Below, one piece after another: positions 25,950-33,774 of a stretch of DNA of 59,718 nucleotides. The stretch lies in contig JAISUO010000097.1 in the NCBI GenBank assembly GCA_031272035.1, positions 1-59,718 on the forward strand. Reading direction: 5' to 3'. The translations under genes and the position numbers were made by a program. Each line of letters starts with the position of its first letter. The stretch's first letter is position 1. The DNA is from Synergistaceae bacterium. GTDB lineage: Bacteria > Synergistota > Synergistia > Synergistales > Aminobacteriaceae. The notes beneath the pieces were generated by a model. That model was not told the DNA's origin. It worked only from the letters and a program-made list of their open reading frames with translations, and did no database searches.

Positions 25950-26052
25950 AATAAAACCTATCTCCTCCCTCTTCATCCGCTCACATTACAATCCGGCACC
26001 TCTCCCGATAAAACACAAAACAGGCAAAATCCTCGTATCGCGGCTCCGTCTC

Positions 26053-26685
26053 TCACCTCCCGGCCCGGTCCGCGAGGCCCTGCGCCACGATCCAGCAGAG
26101 GACGGCGCCTCCGTCCGGAACGCCCTTCGCGTTTTCCGGGGCCCATTTCGACCTTCCTATTTTCGGGACCATATCCCGGGTTTTCTCCATGCCGTTTTTG
26201 GCCGCCTCCGCCCCTGCCGCGAACGCTTCACTCAGAGCCCGCCCTGAGCCGAATGCGGTTTTGACGGCTTCGGCCATGGGCAGCAGCGCGTCCAGAACGG
26301 TGCGGTCTCCTTCCTTCGCCTTGCCTCTGGCCATGATCGCCTGCGCGAACAGGGAGGGAATCTCCGCGGCCTCCGCCTCCGTAACGGTTTCCTTTTTGGA
26401 GAAGGTTTTGCCCATCTGCATCAGGCCCGCGCAAATCAGAGTTCCCATCGTCGAGGGAGCCGCCTTGTTCAGGGCCATGGCGCATTTCATGAACAGCGCC
26501 CCCGGATCGTTCCCCTCGAAGCTGTCCGCCTCTCCGGCGATGGCTGCGGCCCCTTTTTGCATCGAGATGCCCAGGTCCCCGTCGCCGACCTGGCTGTCGA
26601 TTTTTTCGAGCTGTTCCTTCTGTTCTGAAACAAGCTCCGCACAATATTTCAGAATTTCCTTAACCTGATCAATTTTGTATTCCAC
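26053..26685 (-). CDS. dhaL: DhaL-type dihydroxyacetone kinase subunit (nucleotide-binding)
   Basis: A 210-residue helical DhaL-family protein. The nucleotide and magnesium site is recognisable in DSQVGDGDLGISMQKG, followed by STMGTLICAGLMQMGK, GDRTVLDALLPMAEAV and PDGGAVLCW. It binds ADP or ATP and passes phosphate to the substrate carried on DhaK. Translation starts at GTG (26685) with a weak AGAAG upstream. It follows dhaK by 18 bases. No PTS partner DhaM is in the window, so the pair may use ATP directly, as in two-domain kinases (inference). Confidence 0.88.
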   Translation of the reverse strand: MEYKIDQVKEILKYCAELVSEQKEQLEKIDSQVGDGDLGISMQKGAAAIAGEADSFEGNDPGALFMKCAMALNKAAPSTMGTLICAGLMQMGKTFSKKETVTEAEAAEIPSLFAQAIMARGKAKEGDRTVLDALLPMAEAVKTAFGSGRALSEAFAAGAEAAKNGMEKTRDMVPKIGRSKWAPENAKGVPDGGAVLCWIVAQGLADRAGR

Positions 26686-26703
26686 TGTCTTCTTCTGCCT
26701 CGT

Positions 26704-27702
26704 TTACAGTTTGACGAAGGGGGTGTACATGGGATCCTTCAAAAGATCCTCCAGCTCGTCGTCCAGATGGAACAGAGTGATGGATACGCCCGCCATTTCC
26801 ATGGAAGTGACGTATTCGCCGACGAAGGCTTTAGCGACGTCAATTCCCTTGGTCTTCAGGATATCGGCGACCTCGCCGTAAAGGATGTACTGTTCTTCCT
26901 GAGAGGTGCTGCCCAAACCGTTCACCAGTACGGCCACTTTGTTCCCTTTCGTCAGAGAGAGGTCCTGAATCACCGTGCCCACCATATAATCGGCGAGTTC
27001 ATGGGCGTTCATCATTTTGCAGCGCTTAACGCCCTTTTCGCCGTGAATACCCATGCCCAGCTCCATTTCGTCGCCGCTGATCTCGAAAATCGGCGCGGCG
27101 GCCTCCGGAAGCTGGCAGGACGTGAAGGCGACGCCAAAGGTGGCGATTCTCTCGCAGGCCTTCCTCGTGGTCTTTTCCACCTCCTGGAGGGAATGACCCC
27201 GCTCCGCCATGGCTCCCGCGATTTTATAGGCGAACAGAATCCCCGCTATGCCGCGGCGATCTTCCCATTTCTCCCTGGGAGCGGAGGCCACGTCGTCTGC
27301 CGCGCGAATGAGGACGGTCTCGATGTTTTCCATCCCCACCACGTCCGCCGCCATTTCGAAGTTCATCTGGTCTCCCATGTAGTTGCCGATAAGATAGAGG
27401 ACCCCTTTCCCGCCGGACACGACTTTCGTCGCGTTGACGACGGTTTCGCAGCTTGGGGAGGTAAAAACGTTCCCCACGGCGCACCCGGAGCACAGTCCCT
27501 TCCCCACGTATCCCAAAAACAGCGGAAGGTGCCCGTAACCCCCGCCCGTCACGATCGCCACTTTTCCTCTGACCGGCGCGTCCGCCCGCACAATGGCCCT
27601 GCCATCCTCAGGAGCGGCCTTCAGCAGGCCGGGATGTGCCTTCAAAATACCCGCAAGACTCTGATCCACAAATTGATCGGGAACATTCATAATCTTCTTC
27701 AT
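26704..27702 (-). CDS. dhaK: DhaK-type dihydroxyacetone kinase subunit (substrate-binding), variant
   Basis: A 332-residue DhaK-family protein. The substrate-attachment His is conserved in LGMGIHGEKG. However, the N-terminal substrate loop reads TGGGYGHLPLFLGYVG instead of the usual GGGSGHEP of dihydroxyacetone kinase, and CAVGNVFTSPS follows. The substituted loop suggests a different small ketose such as a tetrulose, or another hydroxyketone (inference). AGGAGG precedes the ATG. It lies directly upstream of dhaL and downstream of an NHL-propeller gene and an HpcH aldolase, an unusual set for glycerol metabolism. No glycerol dehydrogenase is nearby. Confidence 0.87.
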   Translation of the reverse strand: MKKIMNVPDQFVDQSLAGILKAHPGLLKAAPEDGRAIVRADAPVRGKVAIVTGGGYGHLPLFLGYVGKGLCSGCAVGNVFTSPSCETVVNATKVVSGGKGVLYLIGNYMGDQMNFEMAADVVGMENIETVLIRAADDVASAPREKWEDRRGIAGILFAYKIAGAMAERGHSLQEVEKTTRKACERIATFGVAFTSCQLPEAAAPIFEISGDEMELGMGIHGEKGVKRCKMMNAHELADYMVGTVIQDLSLTKGNKVAVLVNGLGSTSQEEQYILYGEVADILKTKGIDVAKAFVGEYVTSMEMAGVSITLFHLDDELEDLLKDPMYTPFVKL

Positions 27703-27778
27703 AAGAGAACCTCCTGAAAATCAAAATATGATTCTCAATTTTATATCTTCTCGTGGCTTAAAGATGCAAAAAAATTAC

Positions 27779-28798
27779 TTACAATCGGCGCAGACGGTAG
27801 AGGTTTCCGATGGGGCGGCTGCCGATAATGGAGGTGATGACCAGGTTGCCCTTCGAGTCTCCACAGATGCTGTGGCAGTTGAAAATGTTGCAGCAGAAGT
27901 ATCCGAACTGCGCCACCATCTCCAGAGAGTCGATGTCGAGAATGGACAGCCCGCCTCTCAGCTCCCCCAGATAGATGTATTTATCGTCGGACCAGACGCA
28001 GGCCGTCCGCCAGAATCCGCCCTCCACCACGCAGAGAATTTCGAAATCCGTCGAAAAGGCGTAGGCTCGCGAATTTTCCCGGTCCGCCACCCAGATGCGG
28101 TCGTATTTATCCACCCGGAGCCAGTGGGGCAGACGAAATTCGCCTATTCCCTTCCCCGGCTTTCCGAAGGTCGATACGTAATTTCCGCTGGCGTCGAATT
28201 TGTGTACCGCCGCGTTTCCGTAGCCGTCCGCAACGAACATCTCGCCCTTTGAAGTGAGTCCGATTCCGCAGGGGATATTGAAGGGCGGAGCGGTTCGCAC
28301 GATGGTGTCCGTCCTCATAAAGAACTCCAGCTCGCTGTTGTAGGGAGTTTCGGCGGGGAGGGTCCCCCGGATTTTCGCGTTGATGAAGGCGTCGGGGTCG
28401 TAGCCCGTGTCGCTGGGCTTGAATGGATTTCCAAAATTTCTGACAACCCTGCCCTCCAGGTCGATTTCGCGCACCAGATGCATGTCGGGGCTTGAGTCGG
28501 GCAGCAAAAGGGTATTGCCGGGAGTGAAGGCGATGCTGTGAGGGCGGATGAGAACTCCCTTTCCAATGGAGCGAACGAAGTCCCCCTTCGCGTTGAAAAT
28601 ACAGACGGGATGATCCAGGCAGGAAGTGGTCGCGTACAGGTTGTCTTCCGCGTCGAAGGCCGCCCCCAGCACGTCGCTGCCCTTCACCTCCGCAGGCCAT
28701 TTGGCCCAGCAGTGCTCCAGCTCGTAGTGAAAATCACCGGATCTGAAGTAAATATTGTTGCGAAAAGCTCTCTCATCAAGAGACCTGACGATTTTCAT
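27779..28798 (-). CDS. NHL-repeat beta-propeller protein
   Basis: A 339-residue cytoplasmic protein with no signal peptide. It contains repeated propeller-blade patterns of the form PHSIAFTPGNTLLLPDSS, PCGIGLTSKGEMFVADGYGN, LPHWLRVDKYDRIWVADREN and similar, with phrases such as KFDASGNYVSTFGKPGKG linking blades. Five to six blades are likely. Related proteins act as lactonases, amidating lyases or sensors; the absence of a leader and its presence among sugar-acid genes make a lactonase-like or scaffold function possible, but I cannot assign one. It is followed 76 bases on by dhaK. GAGAGGACG lies upstream of the ATG. Confidence 0.8.
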   Translation of the reverse strand: MKIVRSLDERAFRNNIYFRSGDFHYELEHCWAKWPAEVKGSDVLGAAFDAEDNLYATTSCLDHPVCIFNAKGDFVRSIGKGVLIRPHSIAFTPGNTLLLPDSSPDMHLVREIDLEGRVVRNFGNPFKPSDTGYDPDAFINAKIRGTLPAETPYNSELEFFMRTDTIVRTAPPFNIPCGIGLTSKGEMFVADGYGNAAVHKFDASGNYVSTFGKPGKGIGEFRLPHWLRVDKYDRIWVADRENSRAYAFSTDFEILCVVEGGFWRTACVWSDDKYIYLGELRGGLSILDIDSLEMVAQFGYFCCNIFNCHSICGDSKGNLVITSIIGSRPIGNLYRLRRL

Positions 28799-28844
28799 GT
28801 CACAAACGTCCTCTCTGAATTCAATTTAAAATAAACGCCGTGCT

Positions 28845-29594
28845 CTACATAAACATAGCGAGGCGGTTTTTCATGGCGTCTCGCAGCATTGCCTCGTCGT
28901 TGGCCACGGTGAACACCTTAACGCCCTTTTTCAGCATGCTCTGCAGCTCTTCTTTGGAGGACACCATAATGACGGGCGTCTTTCCATGCTGCAGAGCCTT
29001 GCGGATAATTAAATCTTCCATTTCCAGAACCTTCGGATGGGTCGTTTCCCCGGGAACTCCCAAAGACAGAGACGTGTCGTTCCTGCCGGAGGAAACCATG
29101 TCGATCCCGTCGAGAGAGAGGATTTCGTCGATATGGCCGGTGGCATTCACGTCCTCAATCTGAATCGTCAGTGAAACGTAATCATTCCCTCTTTGCAGGT
29201 ATTTTTTTCCGGGAATTCCCGCCAGGTAAGCGCCACGGCAGCCGGGATTCGCGCCTCTGTCTCCCAGGGGCGCGAATTTTATGCGCGCAATGGCTTCCCG
29301 GGCCCGTTCCACCGTGTTGCAGTCTGGAACGATGATGCCGTTGGCCCCGAAACTGACGAGGGAGGTAATATCCTCCATTCGGGAAATTCTGACAAAAACT
29401 GTGAGATCCAGAAGATTGGCCGTGCGAATGAGTTCGGCCAGCCTGCCGGGGTCGAAGGGAACATATTCATTGTCGATGCGAATGTAGTCAAACCCCGCAG
29501 CTTTCGCCATTTCAACGACGCCGGGGTCCGCAATGGAGATCCAGGAACCCAGAAGAAGCGTTTTGGAGTTCAAAAATTCTTTTGTGGTCTTCAA
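28845..29594 (-). CDS. HpcH/HpaI-type class II aldolase
   Basis: A 249-residue metal-dependent aldolase of the HpcH/HpaI family. Conserved blocks are LLGSWISIADPGVVEMAKAA, IRIDNEYVPFD (the usual ID-EH region, with Asn in place of Glu-His), GANGIIVPDCNTVERAREA, and a metal site around LTIQIEDVNA and GIDMVSSGRNDTSLSLGVPG. It cleaves or forms 2-keto-3-deoxy acid type products, releasing pyruvate and an aldehyde. Translation appears to start at TTG (29594), after AAGGGATG. Its place after the tricarboxylate transporter suggests it acts on the imported acid or a downstream intermediate; the aldehyde would be a good substrate for the aldo/keto reductase. Confidence 0.87.
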   Translation of the reverse strand: MKTTKEFLNSKTLLLGSWISIADPGVVEMAKAAGFDYIRIDNEYVPFDPGRLAELIRTANLLDLTVFVRISRMEDITSLVSFGANGIIVPDCNTVERAREAIARIKFAPLGDRGANPGCRGAYLAGIPGKKYLQRGNDYVSLTIQIEDVNATGHIDEILSLDGIDMVSSGRNDTSLSLGVPGETTHPKVLEMEDLIIRKALQHGKTPVIMVSSKEELQSMLKKGVKVFTVANDEAMLRDAMKNRLAMFM

Positions 29595-29685
29595 TTTATA
29601 ATCATCCCTTAAATTAAGTTCTCAGTCAGGTTTATTTATTATTAAATTATTACTTCTCCGCGCTGATTTTCAATCCTTCAACTCT

Positions 29686-31182
29686 TTAATCCTGCAGTTT
29701 CCTTTTCGTGTTGGGATTCATAAAGACGAACAGCACGATTAACCCCACCAGTACCGCGATAAGAAACAGGCTCAGAGGGCGCTGAACAATGTAAAACAGG
29801 AAATTTGTGTTTCGGGTTCCCGCCAGCTGAATTGTGCGCCGCAGATTTTGCTCAATCAGGTTGCTGAGCACGAATCCAATAATAAGGGGTGAGGGCGGAA
29901 ACTCCAGCTTCATCAGAATAACGGCGACGGTTCCTGAAATCGCGGCCACCAGAACGTCGGTCGCCCGGTTGTTGATGCTGTAAGAACCAAAAATCGCAAA
30001 CGCGATCACGATGGGGATCAGGTAGTACATATCGACTTTCAGAATGTAAGAAAACCACCGGATGCCGAAAATGCCCATCAGCGCCATGCCCAGGATGGTC
30101 AGGAACATGGCGTACATGAAAATATAAGCCACGTCCGGTCGTTTCGTGAACAGATCGGGACCGCAGATGATGCCGTGAGTGGTGAGCGCGGCACCGATAA
30201 TGGCCACTCCGGGAGAGCCCGGAATACCTATGGCCAGCATGGGAATGAGCGCCCCGCCGACGACGGCGTTGTTGGCCGACTCCGCGGCGATGATGCCCTC
30301 CGTGTTGCCCGTTCCGAAGGTTTCCGGGCGCTTCGAGCTCCGCTTGGCCTCTCCGTAGGAGGTAAACACCGCCGTCCCTCCGCCGATTCCGGGAAGAATC
30401 CCTATAAACAGGCCGATCAGCGAGGATTTAAGGAAGAGGAAGGTTTTTTTGACGATAATGTCATAAATAACCGACGACATTTTGATGGGCGTATCCCGGT
30501 ATTCAAACGTCGCCGCCTTCTTCATTCCAATGTCCCGAAACATTTCCGCGAAGCAAAAAATACCCAGCGCCACCACCAGCGGGCTGAGCCCCGCCGTAAG
30601 CGCTCTGTTGCCGAAGGTGAACCGTCTGACGCCGGAGCTCATGTCCGTCCCCACCGTGGCCAGGAACAACCCCAGAGACGCCATGAAGAGGGCCTTCCAG
30701 ACGTTGTCTCCCGAAAGACAGCCGATGATGGTGAGCCCGCACAGCCCCAGCAGCATCATCTCTGGCGGGCCGAACTTCAGCGCCACGGAAGCGAGAGGAG
30801 GCGTAAACAGAACGAGAGCAAGAATACCGAAGATTCCCCCAAAAGTGGAAGAGAAAATAGAATAGTACAGCGCCTCCCGGGAACGTCCCTGCAAAGTCAG
30901 GGGATATCCGTCATAAGCGGTGCAGGTGGCCTCCACGCAGCCCGGCACGTTGATCAGTATGGCGGTGATGGATCCTCCATACATTCCTCCCATGTACATA
31001 CCGCCCAGAAAGGCCAGAGCCAGTTCCGGCGTCATGCCGTAGGTGACCGGCAGAAAAAGAGTGATGGCAATGGCAGCGTTAAGGCCGGGAATCGCCGCAA
31101 AAATTATCCCTATCACGGTTCCAAGGACGGCCAGCAAAATGACCGAAGGGGCGAGTACCCTGAGAAGCAGTTCCAGAGTCAT
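29686..31182 (-). CDS. tctA: Tripartite tricarboxylate transporter large permease
   Basis: A 498-residue TctA-type membrane protein with about 12 hydrophobic segments. Signatures include GTVIGIIFAAIPGLNAAIAI, LGGMYMGGMYGGSITAILIN, and GGGTAVFTSYGEAK; the glycine-rich AIGIPGSPGVAIIGAAL is also typical. It translocates the substrate handed over by TctC using a cation gradient. GGAGG precedes the ATG. It is separated from tctC by a GC-rich hairpin. The substrate is a carboxylate of unknown identity. Confidence 0.93.
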   Translation of the reverse strand: MTLELLLRVLAPSVILLAVLGTVIGIIFAAIPGLNAAIAITLFLPVTYGMTPELALAFLGGMYMGGMYGGSITAILINVPGCVEATCTAYDGYPLTLQGRSREALYYSIFSSTFGGIFGILALVLFTPPLASVALKFGPPEMMLLGLCGLTIIGCLSGDNVWKALFMASLGLFLATVGTDMSSGVRRFTFGNRALTAGLSPLVVALGIFCFAEMFRDIGMKKAATFEYRDTPIKMSSVIYDIIVKKTFLFLKSSLIGLFIGILPGIGGGTAVFTSYGEAKRSSKRPETFGTGNTEGIIAAESANNAVVGGALIPMLAIGIPGSPGVAIIGAALTTHGIICGPDLFTKRPDVAYIFMYAMFLTILGMALMGIFGIRWFSYILKVDMYYLIPIVIAFAIFGSYSINNRATDVLVAAISGTVAVILMKLEFPPSPLIIGFVLSNLIEQNLRRTIQLAGTRNTNFLFYIVQRPLSLFLIAVLVGLIVLFVFMNPNTKRKLQD

Positions 31183-31212
31183 ACAGACGTCCTCCTGAAA
31201 AATATCATAAAA

Positions 31213-31242
31213 CCGGTGGGGGAAAGGTTCATCCCCCTCCGG
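31213..31242 (-). terminator. Hairpin with U-tract between tctC and tctA (attenuator)
   Basis: CCGGTGGGGG (31213-31222) pairs with CCCCCTCCGG (31233-31242), nine pairs and one internal mismatch, with a 10-base loop. On the minus strand it is followed by TTTTATGATATTTTT. It lies after the tctC stop and 30 bases before the tctA start. It probably terminates part of the transcripts so that the binding protein exceeds the permease. Confidence 0.6.
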
Positions 31243-31299
31243 GTCGCCGAACGGTTAATCAGTGCTTCTTTGAATTATTCGCGTTCAATATTTTTCAGG

Positions 31300-32289
31300 T
31301 TAATTATTGAGGACGATAATATTCCTGTATTTGTTGCAGATGGCCTCGGTTTGGGCGTAGTAGTCCTTCATTTTCTTATCCATGTCGTCGCCCGAAGTGA
31401 AGAAGTAGACGCAGTTAATGGCCTCGAGCTGCTGACGGACTTCCGGAATCTGAGAGATTTTATTGGCAATTTCGACCAGCCTCTCGTTGACGTAGGGAGG
31501 AACATTTTTGGGCGTGAGCAGAACGGTCATGACGTTCAGGAAATCGGTGAACAGCCCCATATCAGCAAAAAGAGGCGTATCGGGGAACTGCTTGCACTTT
31601 TCCAGGCCGCCCCAGGCGATGGGTCTCCAGCCTCCGGAGGTGAACTGGGAAATAACCTGATTTCCCGCGCCGGCGGCGTCGATATGCCCGCCCAGAGCGG
31701 CCGCCACTACGTCGGCGACGCTGTTGAAGTTGACGGACGAAATTTTGATGTCGAAATAATCCATAACGGCGGCCATCAGGACGCGGTGTCCGACCCCGCC
31801 CTCGCCGAAGGCCAGCCCGCCGGGATGCTCCTTATGATATTTGACGAACTTGTCCAGCGTGTTCCATTCGCTCTTCTCCGGCGCGTAGAAGGAAATGGGC
31901 GTGGCGGTGAAGGTGGCCAGATAGTTGAGATCCTTGAAGAAATCCAGTTCATAGCTTTTGTTGAGAATGCAGGAAATCTGAATGTCGGGAGCGTTGATGA
32001 CGCCGATGGTGTACCCGTCCGGCTCGGCTTCCGCTATTTCCATGGTTCCGATTTCTCCCGCGGAACCCGGCTTATTGACGATGTTGATGGGAACGCCCAG
32101 CTCCTTCGAGAAATAGGGCGCGATAATCCTCGTGATGTTGTCCGAGTTTCCGCCGGCGGAAAAAGGCACGATCCACGTGATGGTTTTGGTCGGCCATTTC
32201 GGCTGCTCGGCCGCGTCGGTCGGCAGGACGGAGAACAACGCCAGAACTATTGCAATAAACAGAACACACATACCTGCTTTACACTTCAT
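31300..32289 (-). CDS. tctC: Tripartite tricarboxylate transporter substrate-binding protein
   Basis: A 329-residue TctC/Bug-family receptor with a signal peptide (MKCKAGMCVLF, hydrophobic core, cleavage near PTDAA). Mature hallmarks: WPTKTITWIVPFSAGGNSD, NIVNKPGSAGEIGTMEIA, and PDGYTIGVIN. It captures a carboxylate in the periplasm for TctAB. GAAGGAGG precedes the ATG. The large number of such receptors in anaerobes makes ligand prediction unsafe. It follows tctB and precedes a hairpin and tctA, an order (B-C-A) that differs from the common C-B-A. Confidence 0.93.
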   Translation of the reverse strand: MKCKAGMCVLFIAIVLALFSVLPTDAAEQPKWPTKTITWIVPFSAGGNSDNITRIIAPYFSKELGVPINIVNKPGSAGEIGTMEIAEAEPDGYTIGVINAPDIQISCILNKSYELDFFKDLNYLATFTATPISFYAPEKSEWNTLDKFVKYHKEHPGGLAFGEGGVGHRVLMAAVMDYFDIKISSVNFNSVADVVAAALGGHIDAAGAGNQVISQFTSGGWRPIAWGGLEKCKQFPDTPLFADMGLFTDFLNVMTVLLTPKNVPPYVNERLVEIANKISQIPEVRQQLEAINCVYFFTSGDDMDKKMKDYYAQTEAICNKYRNIIVLNN

Positions 32290-32333
32290 TTTACAGCCTC
32301 CTTCAAAATAGAGAACTTAAATCATTGTCGTTT

Positions 32334-32810
32334 TCAGAATCCCAAAAAACCCGCCGGTGTGGCAAGATGGAGCAGCACGTTGAAACAGAGATACAGCCCC
32401 GCGGAACAACCGGCGGAAAAGAGCAGAATTTTCGTGACAGTTTTCAGAGCCAGGTCGATTTTGCCCTGAATGACGAAATCCTGTAATACACAAATTCCCG
32501 CCATTGCGATAAAAGAACCCGCATAAAATCCCAGTGTGGTTATAAGTACGGACAAAATAATCACAAAAGCCCCCGGTATTGCCGCCTGCAAAAGAAAATC
32601 CACAAAGGGAAGCCTGTGATAGACTTTTCCTGTACGCCTGAAGGTTTTAAAGGCGCGAAAAATGATGCCGACGCCCGATACCATCATGAGGACGAGCAAA
32701 ACTCTCGGGTAGATCGACTGCATGAAGGACAGCGATCCCATGCTGTTCAGAAGAAACAGCGCAAAAAGGATAATCGCGCTTCCCGCCCACAAATCCTGAT
32801 CCTTTATCAT
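32334..32810 (-). CDS. tctB: Tripartite tricarboxylate transporter small permease
   Basis: A 158-residue hydrophobic protein with four predicted membrane segments: DLWAGSAIILFALFLLNSMG, then YPRVLLVLMMVSGVGIIFRA, AIPGAFVIILSVLITTLGF and a C-terminal LLFSAGCSAGLYLCFNVLLH. The pattern fits TctB, which pairs with TctA. The start at 32810 (MIKDQDL) follows AAAGGAG at a longish 13-14 bases; a GTG at 32873 would add 21 residues that overlap the regulatory spacer and has no ribosome-binding site. It is the first gene of the operon divergent from lysR. Confidence 0.82.
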   Translation of the reverse strand: MIKDQDLWAGSAIILFALFLLNSMGSLSFMQSIYPRVLLVLMMVSGVGIIFRAFKTFRRTGKVYHRLPFVDFLLQAAIPGAFVIILSVLITTLGFYAGSFIAMAGICVLQDFVIQGKIDLALKTVTKILLFSAGCSAGLYLCFNVLLHLATPAGFLGF

Positions 32811-32817
32811 GCCGACA

Positions 32818-32846
32818 TCGTCACTCCTTTGTTCCTCCGCTATAAT
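32818..32846 (+). promoter_or_regulatory. Candidate promoter of the lysR-type gene
   Basis: TCGTCA (32818-32823) and a perfect TATAAT (32841-32846) are separated by 17 bases on the plus strand. The same box read on the minus strand gives TATTAT, a possible -10 for the divergent tct operon, so the two promoters may overlap. Confidence 0.5.
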
Positions 32847-32855
32847 ATTCCCTGT

Positions 32856-32880
32856 CTTTCTGAATTTACTCACAAGAAAG
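32856..32880. promoter_or_regulatory. Candidate LysR operator in the divergent spacer
   Basis: CTTTCT (32856-32861) and AGAAAG (32875-32880) form a perfect 6-base inverted repeat with a 13-base spacer, containing the T-N11-A layout of LysR sites. It sits just after the lysR -10 box and upstream of its GTG, as expected for autoregulation, and upstream of the divergent tct operon. Confidence 0.4.
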
Positions 32881-32890
32881 GAAGATCGCC

Positions 32891-33760
32891 GTGCTGGATC
32901 CGGGAATCGAAGCTTTTCTGGCCATTGTCAGAACGGGAAGTTTCAGCAAAGCCGCCGACATTTTGGCTCTGACTCAGTCCTCTGCCAGCCAGCGGCTGAA
33001 AAAACTGGAAAAAGAACTGGGATATCCGCTGATTGACCGCCAAAAAGGCAAAAAACTCATCGTCCTTACCCCGGCGGGCCGGTCGTTTCTCGTCGTGGCG
33101 GAAAGAATGTTTTCCGCCCTGCAGGACATCAAAAAAACGTCCCTGCCCGATCTGCAGCTCCGAATCTGCGGCGTCGACAGCGCCAATACCTTTGTTCTTC
33201 CCGAACTCTACAAGGCCCTGCTGGACAACGACCCCATGGTCCGGCTGACGATCGAGAGCAGTCAAACCCCCGTCATCTATCGGCTTCTTGAGGAGCAAAA
33301 AATAGACGCCGGCTTCGTTCATCACGAATACCGCCTGCCCAACGTCCGGGTCGAGCTTTTTTTTCGCGAAGAAATGCTGATCATCCGATCCTTCGCCCCC
33401 AATCTCCCCAAAGAGGTTTCCGTGGAAGAACTCGATCCCCACAACGAAATTCGCTTCGACTGGGGACCCCGGTTCCAGTTCTGGCACGATATGTACTGGA
33501 ACCCAGCCGACTCCTACAACGTGGGCGTCGATACCGTCGCCCTCATCGAACACATGCTCCGCTTCCCGGAACAGTGGGCCTTTGTCCCTTTTTCCGTGCT
33601 GAAACGCTGGACCAACGCCCGATTTTCATTTCAGAGGCTGCGCGAAACACCTCCCGAACGCGTCTGTTACCTCATTACTCACCGTTATCCCCGGCACGGG
33701 ATCGAGGATTCTCTGGACATCCTCAGAAAAACGGCCCGTTCCATGGGGTTTTTGCCTTGA
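32891..33760 (+). CDS. LysR-family transcriptional regulator of the divergent tct-dha-dct operon
   Basis: A 289-residue LysR regulator. The winged helix-turn-helix is at about 5-62: FLAIVRTGSFSKAADILAL, then TQSSASQRLKKLEKELGYPL and LTPAGRSFL. The effector domain (about 90-289) has the usual LRICGVDSANTFVLPELY start. It starts at GTG 32891, preceded by AAGGAAG. Divergence from a transport and catabolism operon is the classic LysR arrangement, with activation by the imported acid or an intermediate and negative autoregulation (inference). Its 3' end is 14 bases from the convergent LarA-like gene. Confidence 0.92.
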   Translation: MLDPGIEAFLAIVRTGSFSKAADILALTQSSASQRLKKLEKELGYPLIDRQKGKKLIVLTPAGRSFLVVAERMFSALQDIKKTSLPDLQLRICGVDSANTFVLPELYKALLDNDPMVRLTIESSQTPVIYRLLEEQKIDAGFVHHEYRLPNVRVELFFREEMLIIRSFAPNLPKEVSVEELDPHNEIRFDWGPRFQFWHDMYWNPADSYNVGVDTVALIEHMLRFPEQWAFVPFSVLKRWTNARFSFQRLRETPPERVCYLITHRYPRHGIEDSLDILRKTARSMGFLP

Positions 33761-33774
33761 CCCTTTATAATTTT

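Noticed and set aside
30175-32469. A 764-codon open frame on the plus strand
   Set aside because: Antisense to tctA, tctC and tctB, with no domain pattern; a compositional shadow.
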